A stretch of DNA of 64,000 nt from Pseudomonas knackmussii B13 (GTDB taxonomy: Bacteria > Pseudomonadota > Gammaproteobacteria > Pseudomonadales > Pseudomonadaceae): the NCBI RefSeq assembly GCF_000689415.1, contig NZ_HG322950.1, positions 3,603,501 to 3,667,500 of the forward strand. The letters run 5' to 3'. The notes under the pieces are model-generated. The model had not been told where the DNA came from and searched no databases. It was given only the letters and a program-made list of their open reading frames with translations. Positions 1 to 7,611 of this stretch are shown here, in pieces (the stretch's first letter is position 1; every line of letters starts with the position of its first letter). A program made the translations under genes and the position numbers.

Positions 1-210
1 TTCCTCAAGGCCGACCATCCGCTGTGGCAGCAGTTGCTGGTGATGATCCTCACCTGGGCCGTCCTCGACTTCGCCTGCAAGCTGTTCTACGGCCTCACTG
101 CCCAGGGCGCGGCGCGCTTCCTGCGCTCGGGCAAGGGCCAGGCCTGGTTCAACCGTGGCAGCGCTGCGCTCTTCGCTACGGCAGGCGGGGCTTCGCTGCT
201 CAGTCGCTGA
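1..210 (+). CDS. LysE/RhtB-type exporter, C-terminal fragment
   Basis: Only the last 69 codons are inside the window; the gene is cut by the left edge. The visible protein has one hydrophobic stretch (LLVMILTWAVLDFACKLFYG) followed by a short basic tail ending in a final hydrophobic helix, RGSAALFATAGGASLLSR. The pattern of a last helix with a small-residue-rich ending is typical of the C-terminus of LysE/RhtB amino-acid exporters. No substrate can be inferred. It is followed by a palindromic repeat pair and then the terminator of the opposing uraH gene. Family assignment is moderate because so little sequence is left. Confidence 0.6.
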   Translation, partial: FLKADHPLWQQLLVMILTWAVLDFACKLFYGLTAQGAARFLRSGKGQAWFNRGSAALFATAGGASLLSR

Positions 211-224
211 TCCCGTCACACCCC

Positions 225-290
225 GTTCGCGAGCAAGCTCGCTCCTACGCAAAAGCGGCTCCGCCTGTAGGAGCGAGCTTGCTTGCGAAT
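225..290. repeat. Inverted pair of Pseudomonas REP-type palindromes
   Basis: Two copies of a short palindrome face each other (225-248 and 267-290). Each has the form GTAGGAGC, then a small stem-loop, then GCGAA. The same unit recurs near 5.7, 24.4, 28.6 and 49.7 kb. The pair lies between the end of the exporter gene and the uraH terminator. Confidence 0.85.
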
Positions 291-306
291 GCTTATTCAT
301 CGCGCA

Positions 307-336
307 TAAAAAAAAAGCCCGCCATCGAGGCGGGCT
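307..336 (-). terminator. Intrinsic terminator of uraH
   Basis: Read on the minus strand, the stem AGCCCGCC / GGCGGGCT with a five-base loop is followed by a run of nine T. It lies about 50 bases after the uraH stop codon. Confidence 0.85.
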
Positions 337-384
337 GTTAAAGACTCCACGAAGAGTCCGAGGGAAGCCGGGTATCGCGGCGGG

Positions 385-738
385 CTAGCTGCCGCGATAG
401 GTCGAATAGCTGTATGGCGAAATCAGCAGCGGCACGTGGTAGTGGTCGCTTTCCGAGGCGATGCCGAAGCGCAGCACCACCTGGTCGAGGAAGGCCGGCT
501 GCGGCAGCTGCACACCGCGAGCGCGGTAGTAGTCGCCAGCATTGAACTGCAGCTGGTAGACCCCGGCGCGGAAGTCCTCGCCCTGCAGCAGCGGCTCGTC
601 GCAGCGGCCGTCGTCGTTGGTCGTCCGGGTGGCGATCAGCTCCAGCTGCTGGCCTTCCACGCGGTACAGCTCGACCTTGATGCCATGGCCAGGGCAGCCG
701 TGGGCGGAATCCAGTACATGCGTCGTCAAACGTCCCAT
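385..738 (-). CDS. uraH: 5-hydroxyisourate hydrolase (transthyretin-like)
   Basis: This 117-residue enzyme opens the ring of 5-hydroxyisourate, the product of urate oxidation, giving OHCU. The transthyretin-like fold is recognised by the N-terminal LTTHVLDSAHGCPG, an internal NDDGRCDEPL segment, and the C-terminal YRGS signature that separates the hydrolases from true transthyretins. The length is normal for the family. The start is the ATG at 738, which begins the conserved MGRLTTHVLD; a strong GAGGAGG lies about 35 bases further upstream without a usable in-frame start, so translation initiation is slightly unclear. It is divergent from puuE and shares an operator with the rest of the purine genes. 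Confidence 0.95.
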   Translation of the reverse strand: MGRLTTHVLDSAHGCPGHGIKVELYRVEGQQLELIATRTTNDDGRCDEPLLQGEDFRAGVYQLQFNAGDYYRARGVQLPQPAFLDQVVLRFGIASESDHYHVPLLISPYSYSTYRGS

Positions 739-865
739 GGGCTCTCGGCATCGCCGGTGTGACCGACCGATGCCTTCCTCCTCTCGATGTCTAGCGGTTG
801 CGGAACGCCCCGCACGGCCTGAGGCCGGTGCAGCAGCGGTTGATGGGAAGGACCATACGACATCA

Positions 866-883
866 CCGGAACATTGTATACAA
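866..883 (-). promoter_or_regulatory. Putative purine-catabolism operator/promoter for uraH
   Basis: The palindrome TTGTATACAA at 874-883 sits 136 bases upstream of uraH. Read toward uraH it continues as TTGTATACAATGTTCCG, identical over 17 bases to the site in front of puuE. TATACAAT inside it could serve as the -10 element, so a protein bound here would block the promoter. A FadR/GntR-type repressor is the likely reader (inference). The remainder of the 739-1157 gap shows no gene. Confidence 0.6.
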
Positions 884-1052
884 AAATATCGCCACGCACT
901 CGCACAGCGCCCGCGCATCCAGCGCTGCACCATTTCGCTGCAGCCCAGCCACCATGATGTGCGTAGACGCCGCAACTGACCGAACAGGCAAGTTCCTTGC
1001 TTATCGATGAGAGCAGTGGTCAACGGATGACCGGCGATTCTCGCGAGCAGGA

Positions 1053-1094
1053 TTGTATTTACATACCGCCACACAACTTGTATACAATGTTCCG
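1053..1094 (+). promoter_or_regulatory. puuE promoter with TTGTATACAA operator over the -10
   Basis: A sigma-70-like promoter can be read as TTTACA (1058-1063), 17-base spacer, TATACA (1081-1086). The operator TTGTATACAA at 1078-1087 covers the -10. A related half-conserved copy, TTGTATTTACAT, lies at 1053-1064 over the -35. The arrangement fits repression in the absence of a purine inducer. Confidence 0.6.
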
Positions 1095-1157
1095 CACTAG
1101 GGTTGCGCAAAGCCCTCTAGGCCAACCGCACCGCCCCCAACAAGAAGGAACACTGCA

Positions 1158-2087
1158 GTGAGCGCTGACTACCCACGCGACCTGATCGGTTACGCCGACA
1201 ACCCTCCCCATCCGCACTGGCCGGGCGACGCCCGCATCGCGCTGTCCTTCGTCCTCAACTACGAGGAAGGCGGCGAGCGCTGCATCCTGCACGGCGACAA
1301 GGAGTCCGAGGCCTTCCTCTCCGAGATGGTCGCCGCCCAGCCGCTGCAGGGCGCGCGCAACATGAGCATGGAATCCCTCTATGAATACGGCAGCCGCGCC
1401 GGCGTGTGGCGCCTGCTCAAGCTGTTCAAGAAGTACGACCTGCCGCTGACCGTCTTCGCCGTCGCCATGGCCGCCCAGCGCCATCCGGACGTGATCAAGG
1501 CGATGGTCGCCGCCGGCCACGAGATCTGCAGCCACGGCTATCGCTGGATCGACTACCAGTACATGGCCGAGGAACAGGAGCGCGAGCACCTGCTCGAAGC
1601 CATCCGCATCCTCACCGAGCTGACCGGCGAGCGCCCGCAGGGCTGGTACACCGGCCGCACCGGTCCGAACACCCGGCGCCTGGTGCGCGAGGAAGGCGGC
1701 TTCCTCTACGACTCCGACACCTACGACGACGACCTGCCCTACTGGGACCCGGCGAGCACCGCCGAGAAGCCGCACCTGGTGATCCCCTACACCCTGGACA
1801 CCAATGACATGCGCTTCACCCAGGTGCAGGGCTTCAACAAGGGCGACGACTTCTTCGAGTACCTCAAGGACGCCTTCGACGTGCTCTACGCCGAAGGCGC
1901 CGAGGGCGCACCGAAGATGCTCTCCATCGGCATGCACTGCCGCCTGCTGGGCCGCCCGGCGCGCCTGGCCGCGCTGGAGCGCTTCATCCAGTACGTGAAG
2001 GGCCACGAGAAGGTCTGGATCACCCGCCGCGTAGACATCGCCCGCCACTGGCACGAAAAACACCCCTTCAAGGAGAGCCAGGCATGA
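1158..2087 (+). CDS. puuE: Allantoinase, polysaccharide-deacetylase type
   Basis: PuuE hydrolyses allantoin to allantoate. It is a 309-residue metal-independent allantoinase of the NodB/polysaccharide deacetylase fold, unrelated to the amidohydrolase AllB. Recognisable segments include the N-terminal YPRDLIGY, LSFVLNYEEGGE, ICSHGYRWIDY and the late LSIGMHCRLLGRPAR loop. The length matches the family. It opens the forward purine operon, and its stop overlaps the start of uraD by four bases (ATGA), so the two are translationally coupled. The same order (puuE then uraD) is known from other pseudomonads. Confidence 0.95.
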   Translation: MSADYPRDLIGYADNPPHPHWPGDARIALSFVLNYEEGGERCILHGDKESEAFLSEMVAAQPLQGARNMSMESLYEYGSRAGVWRLLKLFKKYDLPLTVFAVAMAAQRHPDVIKAMVAAGHEICSHGYRWIDYQYMAEEQEREHLLEAIRILTELTGERPQGWYTGRTGPNTRRLVREEGGFLYDSDTYDDDLPYWDPASTAEKPHLVIPYTLDTNDMRFTQVQGFNKGDDFFEYLKDAFDVLYAEGAEGAPKMLSIGMHCRLLGRPARLAALERFIQYVKGHEKVWITRRVDIARHWHEKHPFKESQA

Positions 2088-2599
2088 GCCGCTTCCAGAC
2101 CCTGACCCCGGCCAGCCTCGACCGCGCCGCCTTCGTCGCCGCCTTCGCCGACATCTACGAGCACTCGCCGTGGGTCGCCGAAAAGGCCTACGACATCGGC
2201 GTCGACGCCAGCCTCAACGACATCGAAGCGCTGCAGCAGCGCATGGCCGACATCCTCCTGTCGGCCAGCCACGAAGCCCAGCTGGCACTGATCAACGCCC
2301 ACCCGGACCTCGCCGGCAAAGCCGCCGTGCGCGGCGAACTGACCGCCTCCAGCACCTCCGAGCAGGCCGGCGCCGGTATCCACGAATGCACCGCCGAGGA
2401 GTTCGCCCGCTTCAATGAACTCAACGACGCCTACAAGGCCAAGTTCGGCTTCCCCTTCATCAAGGCGGTGAAGGGCAGCAACCGCCACCAGATCCTCGCG
2501 GCCTTCGAGGAGCGCATCCACAACACGCCGGAGCAGGAATTCCAGACCGCCCTGGCCGAGATCAACAAGATCGCGATGTTCCGTCTGCAGCAGCTCTGA
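2084..2599 (+). CDS. uraD: OHCU decarboxylase
   Basis: UraD converts 2-oxo-4-hydroxy-4-carboxy-5-ureidoimidazoline to S-allantoin, the step between UraH and PuuE. The 171-residue protein is all-helical and carries the family signature INAHPDLAGKAA, whose His73 is the catalytic histidine by homology, followed by a Ser/Thr-Ser-Glu-Gln segment (LTASSTSEQAGAG) and FGFPFIKAVKG near residue 120. It overlaps puuE by four bases and is followed 39 bases later by alc, all in the same operon. Confidence 0.95.
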   Translation: MSRFQTLTPASLDRAAFVAAFADIYEHSPWVAEKAYDIGVDASLNDIEALQQRMADILLSASHEAQLALINAHPDLAGKAAVRGELTASSTSEQAGAGIHECTAEEFARFNELNDAYKAKFGFPFIKAVKGSNRHQILAAFEERIHNTPEQEFQTALAEINKIAMFRLQQL

Positions 2600-2638
2600 A
2601 GCGCGCAGCCGGAATTCACCGTCACCAAGGAGAACAAG

Positions 2639-3634
2639 ATGAGAAGCTACAACGCTCCCTTCGAGAAATTCGTCAACCTGGCCGACGAGCGCCTGGGGAG
2701 CAAGGTGATCAGCGTCACCGACGAATGGTTCGCCGCCGCCAACCGCATGCTGCAGCCCACTCCCGCCGTCTGGAAGGAAGGCGTGTTCGACGACAACGGC
2801 AAGTGGATGGACGGCTGGGAATCCCGCCGCAAGCGCTTCGAGGGCTATGACCACGCGGTGATCCGCCTGGGCGTGCCGGGCTCGATCAAGGGCGTGGACA
2901 TCGACACCAGCTTCTTCACCGGCAACTTCCCGCCGTCGGCCTCCATCGACGGCTGCTTCGTCGTCGAAGGCGACCCGAACGAAGACACCCAGTGGACCGA
3001 AGTGCTGCCCTCCGTAGAACTGCAGGGCAACAGCCACCACTACCACGAGATCAATGACGACCGTCCCTACACCCACCTGCGCCTGAACATCTATCCGGAC
3101 GGCGGCGTGGCGCGCCTGCGCGTGCACGGCATCCCGTTCCGTGACTGGGCGAAGCAGGACCCGAACGAGCAGGTCGACCTCGCCGCCGCGCTGAACGGCG
3201 GCCGCGCCCTCGCCTGCTCCGACGAACACTTCGGCCGCATGAGCAACATCCTCAACCCGGGCCGTGGCGTGAACATGGGCGACGGCTGGGAAACCGGCCG
3301 CCGCCGCACCCCGGGCAACGACTGGGTGATCGTGGCGCTGGGCCACGCCGGCATCGTCGAGCAGATCGTCGTCGACACCCTGCACTTCAAGGGCAACTAT
3401 CCGGAAAGCTGCAGCATCCAGGGCGCCTTCGTGAAGGGCGGCACCGACAGCCAGATCGCCACGCAAAGCCTGTACTGGCGCGAGCTGCTGCCGAGCCAGA
3501 AGCTGCAGATGCACAGCGAGCACACCTTCATCGAACAGATCAAGGAACTCGGCCCGATCACCCACGTCCGCCTGAACATTTTCCCGGACGGCGGCGTCAG
3601 CCGTCTGCGCCTGTTCGGCAAGGTGGCGAAGTAA
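2639..3634 (+). CDS. alc: Allantoicase
   Basis: Allantoicase splits allantoate into ureidoglycolate and urea. The 331-residue protein is built from two homologous jelly-roll halves (about residues 15-165 and 180-330). The duplication is visible in the sequence: GVDIDTSFFTGNFPPSASIDG in the first half corresponds to VVDTLHFKGNYPESCSIQG in the second, and both halves end in THLRLNIYPDGG/THVRLNIFPDGG followed by RLR. The start is the ATG at 2639, preceded by AAGGAGAACAAG. It sits between uraD and allA in the purine operon. Confidence 0.95.
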   Translation: MRSYNAPFEKFVNLADERLGSKVISVTDEWFAAANRMLQPTPAVWKEGVFDDNGKWMDGWESRRKRFEGYDHAVIRLGVPGSIKGVDIDTSFFTGNFPPSASIDGCFVVEGDPNEDTQWTEVLPSVELQGNSHHYHEINDDRPYTHLRLNIYPDGGVARLRVHGIPFRDWAKQDPNEQVDLAAALNGGRALACSDEHFGRMSNILNPGRGVNMGDGWETGRRRTPGNDWVIVALGHAGIVEQIVVDTLHFKGNYPESCSIQGAFVKGGTDSQIATQSLYWRELLPSQKLQMHSEHTFIEQIKELGPITHVRLNIFPDGGVSRLRLFGKVAK

Positions 3635-3648
3635 GCGCATACGAAATC

Positions 3649-3674
3649 GTCATTCCCGTGAACGCGGGAATGAC
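3649..3674. repeat. Short palindrome of the TCCCGCGAACGCGGGA family
   Basis: GTCATTCCCG and CGGGAATGAC flank a TGAACG centre, in the alc-allA gap. Similar palindromes occur at 5717-5740, 5777-5803, 35041-35065 and 35089-35115. It could attenuate read-through into allA or be a simple dispersed repeat. Confidence 0.7.
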
Positions 3675-3708
3675 GAACTCCAGAACAACGAACACAAGCA
3701 GACCAGCC

Positions 3709-4215
3709 ATGCGTACCCTGAAGATCGAGCCGTTGACCAAGGAAGCCTTCGCCCCGTTCGGTGATGTCATCGAAACCGAAGGCAGCGACTACTTCATGAT
3801 CAACAACGGCTCCACCCGCCGCTATCACCGCCTCGCCACCGTCGAGACGGCGCAGCCGGAAGACAGCGCGATCATCAGCATCTTCAGCGCCGAAGCGCTC
3901 GAGATGCCGCTGCGCATCCGCATGCTGGAGCGTCACCCGCTGGGCAGCCAGGCCTTCATTCCGCTGCTCGGCAACCCCTTTCTGGTCGTGGTCGCGCCCC
4001 TTGGCGATGCACCTGTACCGGGTCTTGTCCGCGCCTTCCGGAGCAACGGAAAGCAGGGCATCAATTACCACCGCGGCGTCTGGCACCACCCGGTGCTGAC
4101 GATCGAAAAGCGGGATGACTTCCTGGTGGTCGATCGCAGCGGTTCTGGCAACAACTGCGACGAGCATTTCTTCACCGAGGACGAACAGCTCCTCCTCGAC
4201 CCCCAACTAAACTAA
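3709..4215 (+). CDS. allA: Ureidoglycolate lyase
   Basis: AllA releases urea from ureidoglycolate, leaving glyoxylate, the last step of the pathway. The 168-residue cupin-like protein begins MRTLKIEPLTKEAFAPFGDVI, which is characteristic of the family, and keeps the internal RMLERHPLGSQAFIPL and YHRGVWHHPVLTI segments. A longer frame is open upstream from 3658, but it runs through the palindromic repeat and does not match the family, so the ATG at 3709 was chosen. It is co-oriented with alc and puuD. Confidence 0.93.
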   Translation: MRTLKIEPLTKEAFAPFGDVIETEGSDYFMINNGSTRRYHRLATVETAQPEDSAIISIFSAEALEMPLRIRMLERHPLGSQAFIPLLGNPFLVVVAPLGDAPVPGLVRAFRSNGKQGINYHRGVWHHPVLTIEKRDDFLVVDRSGSGNNCDEHFFTEDEQLLLDPQLN

Positions 4216-4266
4216 TAAGAGAGGTCCGCCGGCGGGCAACCGCGGGTGGGCGAGAGGTAAAGAACT

Positions 4267-5589
4267 GTGGAAGCACATCTCATCGAATGGGCGAACCTGC
4301 TGGTTCGCTGGGTTCACATGATCGTCGGCATCGCCTGGATCGGTGCCTCGTTCTACTTCGTCTGGCTGGAAAACAACCTCAACCGGGTCAACCCGCGCGA
4401 AGGGCTTTCCGGTGACCTCTGGGCGATCCACGGTGGCGGCATCTACCACCTGGAGAAGTACAAGCTGGCGCCGCCGAAGATGCCGGACAACCTGCACTGG
4501 TTCAAATGGGAGGCCTACTCCACCTGGATGTCGGGCATCTGCCTGCTGACCATCGTCTTCTACCTGAACCCGACCCTGTACCTGATCGCGCCCGGTAGCG
4601 ATCTGGCGCCGGCCGCGGCCATCGCCATCGGCATCGGTTCGCTGGTCGCCGGCTGGTTCGTCTACTCCACCCTGTGCGACTCGCCCCTGGGCAAGACCCC
4701 CGGCCTGCTTGGCGCCATCCTGTTCGCCCTGCTGGTGCTCGCCGCCTATCTGCTGAGCCAGGTGTTCAGCGGTCGCGGCGCCTACCTGCACGTCGGCGCG
4801 ATCATCGGCACCATCATGGTCGGCAACGTGTTCCGGGTGATCATGCCGGCCCAGCGCGCCCTGGTGAAAGCCATCGAGGAAGGCCGCGAGCCCGATCCGG
4901 TGCTGCCGGCCAAGGGCCTGCTGCGTTCGCGCCACAACAACTACTTCACCCTGCCGGTGCTGTTCATCATGATCAGCAACCACTTCCCGAGCACCTACGG
5001 CAGCCACTACAACTGGCTGATCCTGGCGTGCATCGCGGCGCTGGCGGTGATCGTGCGGCACTACTTCAACACCCGCCACAACGGCAACGGCATGGCCTGG
5101 GCGCTGCCCGCCGGCGCGGTCGGCATGATCGCCCTGGCCTTCGTCACCGCTCCGACTCCGGTCGGCACCCCGACCTCCGCCAGCGCACCGGCGAAGATCG
5201 AGTACCAGCCGCTTCCGGCCACCGCCATCGGTGGCAAGACGGCCGCCGAGCAAGCCAAGGAAGACGCCGAGAAGGCTGCCGCCCCTGCCGCTCCGGCTCA
5301 GGCACAAGCGACCAACCCCGGCAGCGATGCGGATTTCGACAAGGTTCATCACGTGATCCAGGAGCGCTGCCAGGTCTGCCACTCGGCCAAGCCGACCAGC
5401 CCGCTGTTCAGCGCCGCCCCGGCTGGCGTGATGTTCGACACGCCGCAGCAGATCCAGGCCCAGGCCGCCAAGATCCAGGCCCTGGCCGTGGCCTCCCAGG
5501 TGATGCCGCTGGGCAACATCACCCAGATGACCCAGGACGAGCGCAACCTGCTCGGCTCCTGGATCGCCAAGGGCGCCCAGACGAATTGA
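4267..5589 (+). CDS. puuD: Membrane-bound cytochrome c-type urate oxidase
   Basis: PuuD oxidises urate to 5-hydroxyisourate and passes electrons to the respiratory chain rather than to O2 directly, supplying the UraH substrate. The 440-residue protein has a large N-terminal membrane domain with about eight helices (residues 10-300; signature RWVHMIVGIAWIGASFYFVWLENNLNR), an Ala/Pro-rich linker (about 300-350), and a C-terminal class I cytochrome c domain with the haem-binding motif CQVCH at residues 368-372. A Met in VMPLGNITQMT is the likely distal ligand. Start codon is GTG at 4267 after GAGAGG. It ends the forward operon and is followed by a strong terminator. Confidence 0.95.
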   Translation: MEAHLIEWANLLVRWVHMIVGIAWIGASFYFVWLENNLNRVNPREGLSGDLWAIHGGGIYHLEKYKLAPPKMPDNLHWFKWEAYSTWMSGICLLTIVFYLNPTLYLIAPGSDLAPAAAIAIGIGSLVAGWFVYSTLCDSPLGKTPGLLGAILFALLVLAAYLLSQVFSGRGAYLHVGAIIGTIMVGNVFRVIMPAQRALVKAIEEGREPDPVLPAKGLLRSRHNNYFTLPVLFIMISNHFPSTYGSHYNWLILACIAALAVIVRHYFNTRHNGNGMAWALPAGAVGMIALAFVTAPTPVGTPTSASAPAKIEYQPLPATAIGGKTAAEQAKEDAEKAAAPAAPAQAQATNPGSDADFDKVHHVIQERCQVCHSAKPTSPLFSAAPAGVMFDTPQQIQAQAAKIQALAVASQVMPLGNITQMTQDERNLLGSWIAKGAQTN

Positions 5590-5609
5590 GCTGACGCCCG
5601 CAACACAGG

Positions 5610-5637
5610 AAACCGCGCCTTAGGGCGCGGTTTTTTT
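5610..5637 (+). terminator. Terminator of the puuE-puuD operon
   Basis: AACCGCGCC / GGCGCGGTT stem with a short TTA loop followed by seven T residues, about 20 bases after the puuD stop. Confidence 0.9.
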
Positions 5638-5667
5638 GTGCCCGGCGAACCAGAGAGTGGTGCCTGT

Positions 5668-5849
5668 GTAGGAGCGAGCTTGCTCGCGAACCGCCCGGAT
5701 GCCCAAAGCCCCCGCCGTTCCCGCCAATGCGGGAATCCAGCGGCGCCATTGTGTAGCGGCTGACGAAGGTCCCTGGTTCCCCGCGTTCGCGGGGATGACG
5801 GGTTGGAGGGCGGTGGCCGGGCACTGTTCGCGAGCAAGCTCGCTCCTAC
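5668..5849. repeat. Composite repeat block: two REP units flanking two palindromes of the second family
   Basis: REP-type units lie at 5668-5691 (forward) and 5826-5849 (inverted). Between them are two palindromes of the other family, at 5717-5740 and 5777-5803. The remainder of the 5590-6130 gap holds the permease promoter; no gene is seen. Confidence 0.8.
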
Positions 5850-5972
5850 GAGAGCACGCGAGCGCTGAAGCAAAAACGTAGCCTCACCCGACCTACGGCT
5901 ACATCGCGCCAGCCCTCGGATCGCGCGTGCTAGAGCGATGCGGAACCGACCAGCCACACGCCGACCAGATAG

Positions 5973-6018
5973 TTGTATACAAAAACATATTGAACGGAAT
6001 ACATATCGCCGCTATAAA
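5973..6018 (+). promoter_or_regulatory. NCS2 permease promoter with TTGTATACAA operator
   Basis: TTGAAC (5990-5995), a 17-base spacer and TATAAA (6013-6018) form a good sigma-70 promoter. The operator TTGTATACAA at 5973-5982 lies immediately upstream of the -35, followed by AAAACAT as at the uraH site. This ties the permease to the same regulator as the enzymes. Confidence 0.65.
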
Positions 6019-6130
6019 GTCCCGCACCGCTTCACCCGCACGGCCCCGGGGGTGAGGCGAGCCAGTACTACCCGGTCGCCGAACCCGCTCGGCGCCCACC
6101 GTGACACAACAATAAAAATCGAGGTGTTGC

Positions 6131-7477
6131 ATGTCCGAGGTAACTGAGCGCCGCGCTGCCGGCTCCCCTGCCGATCAGCGTCTGCCATTGCTGCAACTGC
6201 TGCTTGTGGGTTTCCAGCACGTGCTCCTGATGTATGGCGGCGCCGTGGCCGTCCCGCTGATCGTCGGCCAGGCCGCCGGTCTGTCCCGCGATGAAATCGC
6301 CTTCCTGATCAACGCCGACCTGCTGGTCGCCGGCATCGCCACTGTCGTGCAGTCGCTCGGCATCGGCCCGGTCGGCATCCGCATGCCGGTGATGATGGGC
6401 GCCAGCTTCGCCGCCGTCGGCAGCATGGTGGCCATGGCCGGGATGCCCGGCGTGGGCATCGACGGCATCTTCGGCGCGACCATCGCCGCCGGCTTCTTCG
6501 GCATGCTCATCGCGCCCTTCATGAGCCGCATCGTGCGCTTCTTCCCGCCGCTGGTGACCGGCACCGTGATCACCTCCATCGGCATGTGCCTGTTCCCGGT
6601 GGCGATCAACTGGGCCGGCGGCGGCAAGGGCGCGGCCCACTTCGGCGCCCTCGAATACCTGTTCCTGTCCAGCCTGGTGCTGGCCGCCATCCTGCTGGTC
6701 AACCGCTTCCTGAAAGGCTTCTGGACCAACGTCTCGGTGCTCATCGGCATGCTGCTGGGCTACATCGTCGCCAGCGCCATGGGCATGGTCGACCTGTCCG
6801 GCATGGACGCGCGCCCGCTGTTCGAGGTGGTCACCCCGCTGCACTTCGGCGCGCCCTCCTTCCACCTCGCGCCGGTGCTCTCGATGTGCCTGGTGGTGCT
6901 GATCATCTTCGTCGAGTCCACCGGCATGTTCCTCGCCCTGGGCAAGATCACCGGCGACGAGATCTGCCCCAAGCGCCTGCGCCGCGGCCTGCTGTGCGAC
7001 GCCACGGCCTCGTTCTTCGCCGGCTTCATGAACACCTTCACCCACTCCTCGTTCGCCCAGAACATCGGCCTGGTGCAGATGACCGGCGTGCGCAGCCGCT
7101 TCGTCACGGTGGCAGCCGGCGGATTCCTGATCCTGCTCAGCCTGCTGCCGAAAGCCGCCTACGTTGTCGCCTCGATCCCGCCGGCAGTGCTCGGCGGCGC
7201 CGGCATCGCCATGTTCGGCATGGTCGCCGCCAGCGGCATCCGCATTCTCCACGAGGTGGACATCGTCGACCGCCGCAACCAGTTGCTGGTAGCCGTGAGC
7301 ATCGGCATGGGCATGGTCCCGGTGGTACGCCCGGACTTCTTCGCCGCCCTGCCCGCCTGGATGGAACCGATCACCCATAGCGGCATAGCCATGACTGCGA
7401 TCTGGGCCGTATTGCTCAACCTGCTGTTCAACATCCTCGGCGAACGCGGCCGCGACGCCCTCTGCGGCCACCACTGA
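6131..7477 (+). CDS. NCS2 family uric acid/xanthine permease
   Basis: A 448-residue transporter with about twelve to fourteen membrane helices that should import urate or xanthine by proton symport. Family marks are the QHVLLMYGGAVAVPLIVG segment in the first helix, VESTGMFLALGKITG in the helix-8 region, and NTFTHSSFAQNIGLVQMTGVRSR (contains the NCS2 signature Q-N-x-G-x-x-x-x-T-G-x-x-S-R). The L-V-Q-M-T form resembles the urate transporter UacT more than the xanthine transporters (inference). The neighbouring urate genes and the shared operator support urate as substrate. Start ATG 6131 follows GAGGTG. Confidence 0.88.
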   Translation: MSEVTERRAAGSPADQRLPLLQLLLVGFQHVLLMYGGAVAVPLIVGQAAGLSRDEIAFLINADLLVAGIATVVQSLGIGPVGIRMPVMMGASFAAVGSMVAMAGMPGVGIDGIFGATIAAGFFGMLIAPFMSRIVRFFPPLVTGTVITSIGMCLFPVAINWAGGGKGAAHFGALEYLFLSSLVLAAILLVNRFLKGFWTNVSVLIGMLLGYIVASAMGMVDLSGMDARPLFEVVTPLHFGAPSFHLAPVLSMCLVVLIIFVESTGMFLALGKITGDEICPKRLRRGLLCDATASFFAGFMNTFTHSSFAQNIGLVQMTGVRSRFVTVAAGGFLILLSLLPKAAYVVASIPPAVLGGAGIAMFGMVAASGIRILHEVDIVDRRNQLLVAVSIGMGMVPVVRPDFFAALPAWMEPITHSGIAMTAIWAVLLNLLFNILGERGRDALCGHH

Positions 7478-7520
7478 GCCCAGCGTTTCGGCAGGCTTCT
7501 CCCGGGACCTGCCGCCTTCA

Positions 7521-7549
7521 GCCGCGCCCCACTCCTGCGCGGCTTTTTT
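7521..7549 (+). terminator. Terminator of the permease gene
   Basis: GCCGCGC / GCGCGGC stem with a nine-base loop and six T residues. A second hairpin at about 7568-7594 (GCCGCGCC / GGCGCGGC) probably serves the opposing chemoreceptor gene. Confidence 0.85.
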
Positions 7550-7611
7550 CATTCCGCAATGAAGAGGCCGCGCCCCTTTTGGGAGGCGCGGCCTTGGTGC
7601 ATCTGGCGGAA

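Noticed and set aside
1886..3640. Long antisense frames across uraD and alc
   Set aside because: Same GC-driven artefact; both sense genes have clear family motifs and good start sites.
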